Below the pieces are notes generated by a model. It worked only from the letters and a program-made list of their open reading frames with translations. It did not search any database and was not told the DNA's origin. 7,398 bases of DNA. Source: JBFXDI01 sp050181295 (GTDB lineage: Bacteria > Pseudomonadota > Alphaproteobacteria > Rhizobiales > Aestuariivirgaceae). Shown in pieces: positions 1 to 5,523 of this stretch; position 1 is the stretch's first letter; each line of letters begins with the position of its first letter. The position numbers were made by a program, and so were the translations under genes. The stretch is taken from assembly GCA_050181295.1 (NCBI GenBank), contig JBFXDI010000174.1, positions 1 through 7,398 on the forward strand. The letters are read 5' to 3'.

Positions 1-145
1 CACCTTCTCCGGCCGCCAGATGGTGGTGACGACCGGCCGCTCGGTGGAGGTGTGGGGAACGGTGCTGCTCCTCTATTTCGCCATGGCATACCCGCTGACC
101 TGGCTCGTGCGGCTGGCCGAGAAGCGTGCCGAGCGGGTGAGGTAA
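1..145 (+). CDS. Amino-acid-type ABC transporter permease, C-terminal end (partial)
   Basis: The reading frame is open from the window edge (first full codon at base 2) to TAA at 143-145 and gives 47 residues. They form one hydrophobic segment (VLLLYFAMAYPLTWLV) followed by a basic tail (RLAEKRAERVR), which is how HisM/GlnP-type inner-membrane permeases end. The next gene is a complete permease of the same family starting 3 bases later, so this is almost certainly the partner permease of a heterodimeric polar amino-acid or ectoine uptake system (EhuC-like position). The conserved EAA cytoplasmic loop would lie upstream of the window, so the family call rests mainly on context. Confidence 0.7.
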   Translation, partial: TFSGRQMVVTTGRSVEVWGTVLLLYFAMAYPLTWLVRLAEKRAERVR

Positions 146-148
146 GCC

Positions 149-805
149 ATGTTCGACGTCGGTTTCGCCGTCTCCATCATCCCTGAGCTCATGAAGGGAC
201 TGAAGGTCACGATCATCGCGACGCTTGGCGGTTTCGCGCTGGCGCTGGTTGTCGGAGCCGTGATCGAGGCGGGCCGGCGCTCGGGCTCGCGCCTCCTCGG
301 GCGGCTCTGCGACGCCTATGTCGCGTTCCTCCGCTGCACACCGCTGCTGGTGCAGCTCTACTTCGTGTTCTACGTGCTTCCCGGTTACGGCATCCGCTTC
401 AGCGCGCTCTTCACCGGCATACTCTGCCTCGGCCTCCATATCGGAGCCTATGTCGCCGAAGCCTATCGCGGCGCCATCAACGCCGTTCCGGAGGGCCAGT
501 GGGATGCCGCGCGCTCGCTCGGGCTTCCAAAGCGCTTCGTATGGATCAAGGTCATTCTTCCCCAGGCGCTGCCTCATATGCTGCCGCCGCTCGGCAACTT
601 CCTGATCGGCCTCTTCAAGGAGACGCCGCTGCTCGCCGCGATCACCGTCATCGACCTGTTCGGCGCGGCCAACGCCATCGCCGGCCGCACCTTCAAATAC
701 AACGAGCCCTATACGCTGGCGGCCGTCATGCTGCTGGCTGTGAGCCTGGTTGCGGCCTGGGGCGTGCGTAGGATCGAGCGCCGCTTCGCTCCGCCGGCGC
801 GGTAG
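149..805 (+). CDS. Polar amino acid / ectoine-type ABC transporter permease (EhuD-like)
   Basis: This is an inner-membrane permease subunit of an ATP-driven, binding-protein-dependent importer, 218 residues long, the usual size for the HisMQ/GlnP family. Visible landmarks are a first membrane segment near residues 17-40, the family signature around RCTPLLVQLYF (62-72), the EAA loop that docks on the ATPase (about 104-136, with EAYRGAINAVPEGQWDAARS and the downstream ILPQALP), and FKETPLLAAIT (156-166). The last motif and the general wording resemble EhuD of the ectoine/hydroxyectoine importer as I remember it, but no ectoine catabolic gene is visible, so the substrate is left open. The ATG lies 3 bases after the preceding permease stop, with GTGAGG (136-141) as a plausible ribosome site. 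The ATPase and binding protein must lie upstream, outside the window. The family is clear; the substrate is not. Confidence 0.93.
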   Translation: MFDVGFAVSIIPELMKGLKVTIIATLGGFALALVVGAVIEAGRRSGSRLLGRLCDAYVAFLRCTPLLVQLYFVFYVLPGYGIRFSALFTGILCLGLHIGAYVAEAYRGAINAVPEGQWDAARSLGLPKRFVWIKVILPQALPHMLPPLGNFLIGLFKETPLLAAITVIDLFGAANAIAGRTFKYNEPYTLAAVMLLAVSLVAAWGVRRIERRFAPPAR

Positions 806-888
806 ACCCCAGCGGCTCGCGCTTCACTTTTCCGCCCCATTCGCCCATCATGGTCCGGCACCTCGCAACCAGACGGACCGGACCGCCG

Positions 889-1572
889 ATGCGACTGCCA
901 GCGCCAGCCGTTCTTCCGGCGCTTCTGACGGCCGCCCTCTGGCCCGCGGCGCCGGCCCTGGCGCATCCCCATGCCTGGATCGAGATGAAGTCGGATGTGG
1001 TCTTCGATGATTCAGGGCGGGTGAGCGCGCTGAACATCGAATGGAAGTTCGACGCCGACTATAGCGCCATGGCCATCGACGGGCTCGACACCAATAAGGA
1101 CGGCTTCTATTCGGCGGGTGAGCTGCAGCCCCTGGCGAAGGAGAACATCGAGGCGCTGAAGGAATACGGCTACTTCGTCTACGCCAAGGCGGACGGCAAG
1201 CAGGTTCCCTACGGCGAGATCACGGAATACGGGCAGGTCTACAACAACGGCATCCTGGAGATGCATTTCGTGCTGCCGCTCGCCGGACCCGTGGACCCGC
1301 GCAAGGCCGCCTTCGCCTACCAGATGTACGATCCGACCTTCTATATCGCCATGGACTACAAGGACGCCACGTCGGTAGCGACCGTCGGGGCCATGCCGCC
1401 CGAATGCAAGATCCACCTGAAACCGACGCCGTCCGACGAGCAGACCGAGGCGACGCGCCAGATGCTGGCCGGAAAGGACCAGAACTGGACGCCGCCGGAG
1501 GGCGAAGACTTCGGCTCCCTCTTCGCGCAGCCCGTGGCTGTCGAATGCGGCAAGAAGGCCGCCGCCAAATGA
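889..1572 (+). CDS. DUF1007 family exported protein, partner of a NicO-type Ni/Co transporter
   Basis: This is a predicted periplasmic protein of 227 residues when read from the ATG at 889. That start gives a compact signal peptide (MRLPAPAVLPALLTAALWPA then APALA) with cleavage before H26, so the mature protein begins HPHAWIE, the His-rich N-terminus typical of DUF1007. An in-frame ATG at 850 would add 13 residues including several arginines. It cannot be excluded, and neither start has a strong ribosome site. Residues 67-78 (DTNKDGFYSAGE) form a complete EF-hand-like loop with acidic or polar residues at positions 1, 3, 5, 9 and 12. Two cysteines in the C-terminal part (C173, C220) could form a disulfide. 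The stop overlaps the start of the NicO gene (ATGA), indicating translational coupling. DUF1007 genes commonly sit beside NicO/RcnA transporters and are thought to handle metal in the periplasm. The biochemical role is unproven. Confidence 0.88.
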   Translation: MRLPAPAVLPALLTAALWPAAPALAHPHAWIEMKSDVVFDDSGRVSALNIEWKFDADYSAMAIDGLDTNKDGFYSAGELQPLAKENIEALKEYGYFVYAKADGKQVPYGEITEYGQVYNNGILEMHFVLPLAGPVDPRKAAFAYQMYDPTFYIAMDYKDATSVATVGAMPPECKIHLKPTPSDEQTEATRQMLAGKDQNWTPPEGEDFGSLFAQPVAVECGKKAAAK

Positions 1573-2738
1573 GATGGCGCGGTCTCACGATCCTCCTGTT
1601 CGGCATCGTGGTTCCGCTGCTGCTCGTACAGGCGCCGGCCTCGGCGATCGAGCATGCGCAGATCGATGCGCAGCAAGCCCAATCGGCAGATGGGAACGGA
1701 GAGGCGGTCGCCGCGACGCCCATCGACCCGCGCAAGCTTCTGGTGCGCCCGAAGAAGGACGGGGCGGCCGAGCCCGCTGCGCCCGCCTTCTGGTCGGACC
1801 CGGTCGGCTGGGTGCAGGTCAAGCAGCGCGACTTCTACGGCCGCATGTCGGGCGCCATGCGCGCCATGCGCGGCGAGCATTCGACAAAGGCCGCCCTGAC
1901 GCTCATGCTCCTGAGCTTCCTTTATGGCGTCCTGCACGCGGCCGGTCCCGGCCACGGCAAGGCGGTGGTCTCCGCCTGGCTCCTCGCCAACGAGCGCGAG
2001 GTGAGGCGCGGCATCCTCATCGCCTCGCTCAGCGCCTTCTTCCAGGCGCTCACGGCAATTGTCCTGGTGAGCGCGCTGCTCCTGACAGTGAGCGCCGCGG
2101 GCTCGACCGCGCGCTGGCTGGCTGGCGGGCTTGAAAGCATCAGCTACGCGCTCATCGCGTTGCTCGGCCTCTACATGATCTGGCAGGCACTCCGGCCCTA
2201 TTTCGCGGCAGCCTTCGTGCCCGCACCGGCGCTGGCCACCGCCGACGGCAGCCATGCCCATGGCGGCCACGAGCACCGTGCCCATCATGAGCATGGGCAC
2301 GAGCATGACCACGGCCATCACCATCATGCGCATGCCCACGGCGAGGATTGCCACTGCGGGCATGCGCACATGCCCGGCCCCGAGCAGGCGAGGGAGGCTT
2401 CGAGCCTCGGCAAGGCCGTCTCGCTCGCCTTCGCCGTGGGGTTGCGGCCCTGCACCGGCGCCATCCTGGCGCTTCTCTTCTCGAGCGCCATCGGCCTCTA
2501 CTGGGCGGGCGTCGCCTCGACCTTCGTCATGGCGATCGGCACCGCCATGACGGTCTCCGCCATCGCGGTCATCGCCGTGACGTCGCGCGGTCTTGCCTTG
2601 CGGTTCGCCGGCCGCGACTCCGTCTGGCTCGAACGCACGACCTTCGGCCTGCGGATCCTCGGCGGCCTTGCGATAGCGGCCTTCGGCACCCTGCTCTTCA
2701 TCGGCTCGATGACCGGCGGCGCCCAGGGCTTCTCCTGA
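1569..2738 (+). CDS. NicO/RcnA-family nickel/cobalt transporter with His-rich loop
   Basis: This is a polytopic inner-membrane transporter of 389 residues. The start at 1569 is set by the ATGA overlap with the DUF1007 stop and by the signal-like hydrophobic segment that follows directly (residues 6-26). A long hydrophilic linker (27-104) precedes the transporter core. The first core helix carries LHAAGPGHGK (122-131), the hallmark His/Gly motif of the NicO family, with H123 and H129. Further membrane segments lie at about 146-176 and 188-209. A His-rich loop spans 229-267 and includes a CHC pair. The second half opens with the conserved GLRPCTGAI (291-299), then membrane segments at about 300-340 and 361-380. 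Family members export Ni2+/Co2+ (RcnA) or move nickel for metalloenzymes, and the direction cannot be read from sequence. Co-translation with DUF1007 supports a metal role. No RcnR-type regulator or urease/hydrogenase genes are visible. Confidence 0.92.
   Translation: MRWRGLTILLFGIVVPLLLVQAPASAIEHAQIDAQQAQSADGNGEAVAATPIDPRKLLVRPKKDGAAEPAAPAFWSDPVGWVQVKQRDFYGRMSGAMRAMRGEHSTKAALTLMLLSFLYGVLHAAGPGHGKAVVSAWLLANEREVRRGILIASLSAFFQALTAIVLVSALLLTVSAAGSTARWLAGGLESISYALIALLGLYMIWQALRPYFAAAFVPAPALATADGSHAHGGHEHRAHHEHGHEHDHGHHHHAHAHGEDCHCGHAHMPGPEQAREASSLGKAVSLAFAVGLRPCTGAILALLFSSAIGLYWAGVASTFVMAIGTAMTVSAIAVIAVTSRGLALRFAGRDSVWLERTTFGLRILGGLAIAAFGTLLFIGSMTGGAQGFS
2253..2369 (+). other. His-rich metal-binding loop inside the NicO protein
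   Basis: This stretch codes for residues 229-267 of the NicO transporter, in which 19 of 39 residues are histidine, mixed with Asp, Glu, Ala and Gly, and ends with a Cys-His-Cys cluster (C261, C263). It separates the two halves of the membrane domain. Such loops in RcnA/NicO proteins bind Ni2+ or Co2+. At the DNA level it is a run of CAT/CAC codons and may vary in length between strains. Confidence 0.85.
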
Positions 2739-2739
2739 C

Positions 2740-3606
2740 ATGCGCGCCCGGTCTCTCGGGCTTCTCGCCCTCGCGCTGTCGGTCTGGCTGTCGGCGCCGG
2801 CTCTCGCGCAGGTGACCGAGGGCGACGATGCGCCGCTGCGCTTCGGCCGCTTCGAGCACCAGGGCGAGGCCCACTACGGCGTCCTGGCCTCGGGCGGCGT
2901 GCACCAGCTCACGAAAAGCTTCCTCGAGCCCGACGTGGTCGTGACCGGCACGGTCTTCAAGCTCGAAGAGGTGAAGCTCCTCGCGCCGATCGTGCCCTCG
3001 AAGGTCATCGCCGTGGCGCGGAACTACAAGGGCCACGGAGGAGCGAAGAAGGCCGAGCTTGAGTTCTTCGCCAAGCTTCCGAGTTCCCTCACAGGACTTG
3101 ATGCCGGGATCGTTCCTCCGCCCGGATCGAAGGATCTGCATTTCGAGGGCGAGATGGCGATCGTGATGGCTGCCCGGACGCGGAATGTGACCGTCGAGAA
3201 GGCGAAAGACTCAATTTTCGGCGTGACAGCAGCGAACGACGTGACGGAACGCTCCTATCCGTTCGAGCCGTTCGATCTCCTGCGCGCCAAGGCTTTCGAC
3301 ACCTCGGGTCCGCTCGGGCCCTGGATCGTGCCCGGCCTTTCCTATGACCGTCTGAAGCTCACGACGCGGCTCAACGGCAAGGTCGTGCAGCAGGCCTCGA
3401 CGTCGGAAATGCTGTGGAAGACGGCGGAGATCGTGGCCGCCGTGTCACGCTATATCACGCTCGAGCCCGGCGATGTGATCCTCACCGGCACGCCCGGAGA
3501 AACCACGGCCATGAAGCCGGGCGACATCGTCGAGGTCGAACTCGAGGGCGTCGGCGTCCTGCGAAACAAGGTTGAGGCCTCGGCGGAGGACGCGCCTAAG
3601 CCCTGA
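2740..3606 (+). CDS. Fumarylacetoacetate hydrolase (FAH) family protein with signal peptide
   Basis: This is a 288-residue FAH-fold enzyme. The family hydrolyses or decarboxylates acylpyruvates and related 2-oxo acids using Mg2+ or Mn2+. The catalytic set looks intact: RNYKGH with H99, the paired metal ligands in HFEGE (E136, E138), the AANDVTER segment with D167, AKAFDTSGPLGPW with K184, and LTGTPGE near the C-terminus. The N-terminal FAH domain (RFGRFEHQGEAHYGVL) is also normal. The oddity is residues 1-23 (MRARSLGLLALALSVWLSAP then ALA), a textbook signal peptide with cleavage before Q24, whereas FAH enzymes are usually cytoplasmic. A GTG at 2812 could give a cytoplasmic form beginning at residue 25, but no good ribosome site precedes it. 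The gene starts one base after the NicO stop, so it is probably co-transcribed and perhaps translationally coupled. Its 3' end overlaps the convergent DUF1236 gene by 11 bases. The fold is certain; substrate and location are not. Confidence 0.9.
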   Translation: MRARSLGLLALALSVWLSAPALAQVTEGDDAPLRFGRFEHQGEAHYGVLASGGVHQLTKSFLEPDVVVTGTVFKLEEVKLLAPIVPSKVIAVARNYKGHGGAKKAELEFFAKLPSSLTGLDAGIVPPPGSKDLHFEGEMAIVMAARTRNVTVEKAKDSIFGVTAANDVTERSYPFEPFDLLRAKAFDTSGPLGPWIVPGLSYDRLKLTTRLNGKVVQQASTSEMLWKTAEIVAAVSRYITLEPGDVILTGTPGETTAMKPGDIVEVELEGVGVLRNKVEASAEDAPKP

Positions 3607-3943
3607 TGATGCTCACGATCCTGAGCGTCGCCGGATCGACGATCACGATCCTGCCATCCGCGACCACGAAGAAGTCATGCGCCTCCAATGCCGGAGCGGT
3701 CTCGACCACGTCGAGCGGCACCGGATAGAGCGTCACCGTTCCTGGAACCTCCGCGCCGACGGAGATGTTCAGTTCCGCATCCTTCTCCTCGACCGGCTGA
3801 ACCTTATGCCCGACCAGCGCCCGTTTCAGCGTCTGCGTGTCCTTCTGGCTGACCGTCAAGGTCTGCGTCTGGCCTTGCGCAGATGCAACGATCGGCCCGG
3901 CGGCCAGCAGGGCCAATGTCATGCTCAGGGTTGCGATCCGCAT
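3596..3943 (-). CDS. DUF1236 family small exported protein
   Basis: This is a 115-residue predicted periplasmic protein. The start at 3943 is chosen because GGAG lies 7 bases upstream and because it opens directly into a signal peptide (MRIATLSMTLALLAAG then PIVASA, cleavage before Q23); an open frame further upstream lacks both. The mature part contains the DUF1236 core, NISVGAEVPGTVTLYPVP (59-76) followed by FFVVADGRIVIVDPATLRIV (91-110), that is, a basic or polar strand, the VTLYPVP turn, and the IVIVDP strand near the C-terminus. The family is common in Hyphomicrobiales, often in multiple copies, and has no established function. The stop codon TAG lies inside the end of the convergent FAH gene. 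It may be read from its own promoter or through the hairpin at 3965-3988 from the gene upstream. Confidence 0.85.
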   Translation of the reverse strand: MRIATLSMTLALLAAGPIVASAQGQTQTLTVSQKDTQTLKRALVGHKVQPVEEKDAELNISVGAEVPGTVTLYPVPLDVVETAPALEAHDFFVVADGRIVIVDPATLRIVSIIRA

Positions 3944-3950
3944 GGGCTCA

Positions 3951-3954
3951 CTCC
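3951..3954 (-). promoter_or_regulatory. Ribosome binding site of the DUF1236 gene
   Basis: On the minus strand GGAG stands 7 bases before the ATG at 3943. This decides between that start and the longer open frame reaching 3988. Confidence 0.7.
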
Positions 3955-3964
3955 ATGAAAGAAG

Positions 3965-3988
3965 GTGAAGGCCGTTTCCGGCCTTCAC
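3965..3988 (-). terminator. Hairpin terminator between the two small exported-protein genes
   Basis: This is a perfect 10-bp inverted repeat (GTGAAGGCCG / CGGCCTTCAC). Read on the minus strand, the loop is GAAA, a GNRA tetraloop, and the stem is followed by the pyrimidine-rich CTTCTTTCAT. It begins 12 bases after the stop of the upstream minus-strand gene (4001). This fits an intrinsic terminator, or a partial one that lowers expression of the DUF1236 gene; the T-tract is short and interrupted, so full termination is uncertain. Confidence 0.6.
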
Positions 3989-4000
3989 TCCGTTGGGCTG

Positions 4001-4360
4001 CTACTCCACCGGCTCCTCCACAGGTCCGCCTGGATTTCCGCGATCCTCATGTGCGCCCTGATAGGCCGGCCCGTTCTCGTTGACCTGGCCGGACGCGTTC
4101 GAATCCTTGCCGATGGTCTTGCCCTTGTTCTTGTGCGTCTCCTGATATTGCGGCGTGTCGGAGCGCTGCAGGGGCGCGGTGTAGTCCTGATCCATGCCCT
4201 TCATGGTCGGGCTGGTGTTCTCGATGCGGGGCTCGGACTTTCCGGACCCGGCGCCCGAACCTGCGCCACCCCCGGCGTTCTGCGCCAGCGCCGCGCCGCT
4301 GCCGAAAAGCAGGGCCGCGCTCAGCGCGATCAGGGGTTTGGCGATACGCGGGTTCTGCAT
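4001..4360 (-). CDS. Small exported hydrophilic protein of unknown function
   Basis: I do not recognise a family. It encodes 119 residues. The start at 4360 has an excellent ribosome site (AAGGAG, 7 bases upstream), whereas the open frame continuing to 4417 lacks a sensible N-terminus. Residues 1-26 form a signal peptide (basic PRIAK, then a hydrophobic core, then GAALA with cleavage before Q27). The mature 93 residues start with a Gly/Ser/Ala stretch (NAGGGAGSGAGSGK, 28-41), then a highly polar part rich in Asn, Gln, Glu, Lys and Gly with no cysteine, ending in a Pro/Glu tail (GGPVEEPVE). The composition suggests a disordered periplasmic protein, perhaps stress-related by analogy with similar small rhizobial exported proteins, which is inference only. 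It is followed by a hairpin and the DUF1236 gene on the same strand. Confidence 0.72.
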   Translation of the reverse strand: MQNPRIAKPLIALSAALLFGSGAALAQNAGGGAGSGAGSGKSEPRIENTSPTMKGMDQDYTAPLQRSDTPQYQETHKNKGKTIGKDSNASGQVNENGPAYQGAHEDRGNPGGPVEEPVE

Positions 4361-4367
4361 AAAATCT

Positions 4368-4373
4368 CTCCTT
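4368..4373 (-). promoter_or_regulatory. Strong ribosome binding site of the small exported-protein gene
   Basis: AAGGAG on the minus strand lies 7 bases before the ATG at 4360, close to the ideal anti-16S match. It fixes the start of this otherwise anonymous gene. Confidence 0.8.
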
Positions 4374-4387
4374 GTCGTTGTGTGTGG

Positions 4388-4432
4388 GTTCCTAGGGGGA
4401 ATGGGCAGCGGCCACATCGGTTCCGATCGGAA
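4388..4432 (-). promoter_or_regulatory. Candidate control region: GGAAC motifs and TTCC/GGAA inverted repeats
   Basis: The divergent intergenic region 4361-4516 holds a perfect 12-bp palindrome, TTCCGATCGGAA (4421-4432), and a looser TTCC-N5-GGAA (4389-4401), with equivalent bases 32 apart, about three helical turns. On the minus strand both contain GGAAC. The distal GGAAC (4424-4420) is followed after 16 bases by CATT (4403-4400), near the GGAAC-N16/17-CGTT pattern of alphaproteobacterial EcfG-type stress promoters, and at a sensible distance from the start at 4360. The -10 element matches only three of four bases. On the plus side, CTATAG (4481-4486) resembles an alphaproteobacterial -10 for the reductase gene, but no good -35 is seen. 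Confidence 0.25.
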
Positions 4433-4516
4433 ATGGGGCTTCTTTGTGGAGCCGGGAGTGGCCTTCCCGAGCCTGCGCCGCTATAGGTCTTGCGGGCTGA
4501 TCGCAGGGCTGGGGAC

Positions 4517-5413
4517 ATGCCGACGCTTCGCGACAAACTGGCGCTGGGGAAGTTCGTCGTCACGGCGGAGATCGCGCCGCCGCTGTCGGCTTCGCCAGCG
4601 GCGCTCCTGGAGAAGGTGGAGCCACTGCGCGGACTGGCGGATGCGGTGAACGTCACGGATGCGGCGGGCGCCAAGGCCGCGATGTCGAGCTTCGCCGCCG
4701 CTGCCCTCCTGGTCCGTGAGGGCTTCGAGCCTGTGCTCCAGATCACCTGCCGCGACCGCAACCGCATCGCGCTCGCCGGAGACCTTCTCGGCGCGGCGGC
4801 GCAGGGGGTGGAGAACCTCCTGATCCTGCATGGAGACGAGCCGTCGGTCGGAGACATGCCGGAGGCGAAGCCCGTCTATGATCTCGATTCCCGCGCCGTG
4901 ATGACGCTCGCCCGCGACATGCGCGAGAGGGGCGAGCTGCCGTCGGGGCGCAAGATCGCGCCGGCGCCCCGCTTCCTGATCGGCTGCGCGGATTCCCCGG
5001 TCGATCCGGCGCCGGACTGGAAGCCGAAGGGCCTCGAGGCCAAGATCGCCGCGGGCGCCGAGTTCGCCCAGACGCAGTTCTGCTTCGACCTCGACGTGGC
5101 GCGCCGCTATGTCGGGCGGCTAGCGGAAGAGGGGACGCTGTCGCGGCTGAAGCTGATCGTCGGCGTGGGCGTGCTCGCTTCGGCGAAGCAGGCGCGTTTC
5201 ATGCGGGAAAACCTGTTCGGGGTCTTCATTCCGGATGCCATCGTCGAGAGGCTTGACGCGGTCGCCGACCCGCGGGCCGAGGGCCGCACCATCGCGGCCG
5301 AGGTCATAGCGGCGCTGCGAGATTTCGACGGGGTGGCCGGCGTGCATGTCATGGCGCCGCTCAACGGAGGCGCCGCCATCGCCGACACCCTGCGCGAGGC
5401 GGGTGTGGGATAG
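4517..5413 (+). CDS. Methylenetetrahydrofolate reductase family protein (MetF-type)
   Basis: This is a cytoplasmic flavoprotein of 298 residues, matching the length of bacterial MetF. The family reduces 5,10-methylene-tetrahydrofolate to 5-methyl-tetrahydrofolate, supplying methyl groups for methionine synthesis. Seen in the sequence: FVVTAEIAPP with E18 at the position of the catalytic Glu of E. coli MetF, NVTDAAGAKAAMSS (45-58), QITCRDRNR (75-83), LLILHGDEPS with D107 at the flavin-binding Asp of the ALRGD motif, a conserved AKPVYDLDS segment (117-125) and GAEFAQTQFCFD (180-191). The start at 4517 follows a G-rich stretch (AGGG near 4505); an in-frame ATG at 4490 adds only nine arginine-rich residues and is less likely. 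It resembles the MTHFR branch that carries TCRDRNR and SVGD motifs rather than the E. coli enzyme itself, so the native electron donor or C1 partner could differ. It stands alone, with no methionine synthase next to it. Confidence 0.9.
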   Translation: MPTLRDKLALGKFVVTAEIAPPLSASPAALLEKVEPLRGLADAVNVTDAAGAKAAMSSFAAAALLVREGFEPVLQITCRDRNRIALAGDLLGAAAQGVENLLILHGDEPSVGDMPEAKPVYDLDSRAVMTLARDMRERGELPSGRKIAPAPRFLIGCADSPVDPAPDWKPKGLEAKIAAGAEFAQTQFCFDLDVARRYVGRLAEEGTLSRLKLIVGVGVLASAKQARFMRENLFGVFIPDAIVERLDAVADPRAEGRTIAAEVIAALRDFDGVAGVHVMAPLNGGAAIADTLREAGVG

Positions 5414-5430
5414 CTTGAGAGTTAGGCTCT

Positions 5431-5513
5431 CCGCTCGTCCCCGCGAAGGCGGGGACCCAAGACGATCGGCTCAGTCACGGTTCGTGGATTCCCGCTTGCG
5501 CGGGAATGAGCGG
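5431..5513. repeat. Inverted pair of GC-rich palindromic repeats, probable bidirectional terminator
   Basis: Two related hairpins fill the gap between convergent genes. The left one is GTCCCCGC-GAAG-GCGGGGAC (5437-5456), the right one ATTCCCGC-TTGC-GCGGGAAT (5488-5507); each has a perfect 8-bp stem and 4-base loop. Read in opposite directions, the two 33-base units (5431-5463 and the complement of 5513-5481) agree at 25 positions, starting with the shared CCGCTC. Differences inside the stems come in pairs that keep base pairing. This is the REP-like palindrome type seen in many intergenic sites of Hyphomicrobiales genomes. It lies where transcripts of the reductase gene and of the alcohol dehydrogenase gene should end. 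A small extra hairpin, GAGAG-N5-CTCTC, sits at 5417-5431. Confidence 0.75.
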
Positions 5514-5523
5514 ATTTGAGAAC

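Noticed and set aside
149..805. Naming the permease ehuD and the system an ectoine importer
   Set aside because: The similarity is from memory of family wording, and neighbouring ectoine-use genes are not visible. Substrate assignment within this permease family is unreliable without the binding protein.
852..884. Inverted repeat GGTCCGG / CCGGACC just before the DUF1007 start at 889
   Set aside because: The arms are only 7 bp and 19 bases apart, and such matches are expected in GC-rich DNA. There is no sign of a nickel/cobalt riboswitch or a recognisable metal-regulator operator, so I do not call it.
806..888. Possible terminator or promoter between the ABC permease and the DUF1007 gene
   Set aside because: There is no stem followed by a T-tract and no convincing -35/-10 pair. 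A promoter for the metal operon is likely on functional grounds but cannot be pointed to.
1356..2741. A 461-codon open frame on the minus strand across the NicO gene
   Set aside because: It is the GC-rich shadow of a clear transporter gene. Its translation is low-complexity (Arg, Gly, Ala, His, Glu-rich) with no family signature, and the plus-strand frame has conserved motifs throughout.
5431..5513. A CRISPR array or attachment site
   Set aside because: Only two repeat units are present, in inverted rather than direct orientation, with no cas genes or integrase nearby. A palindromic intergenic repeat pair explains it.
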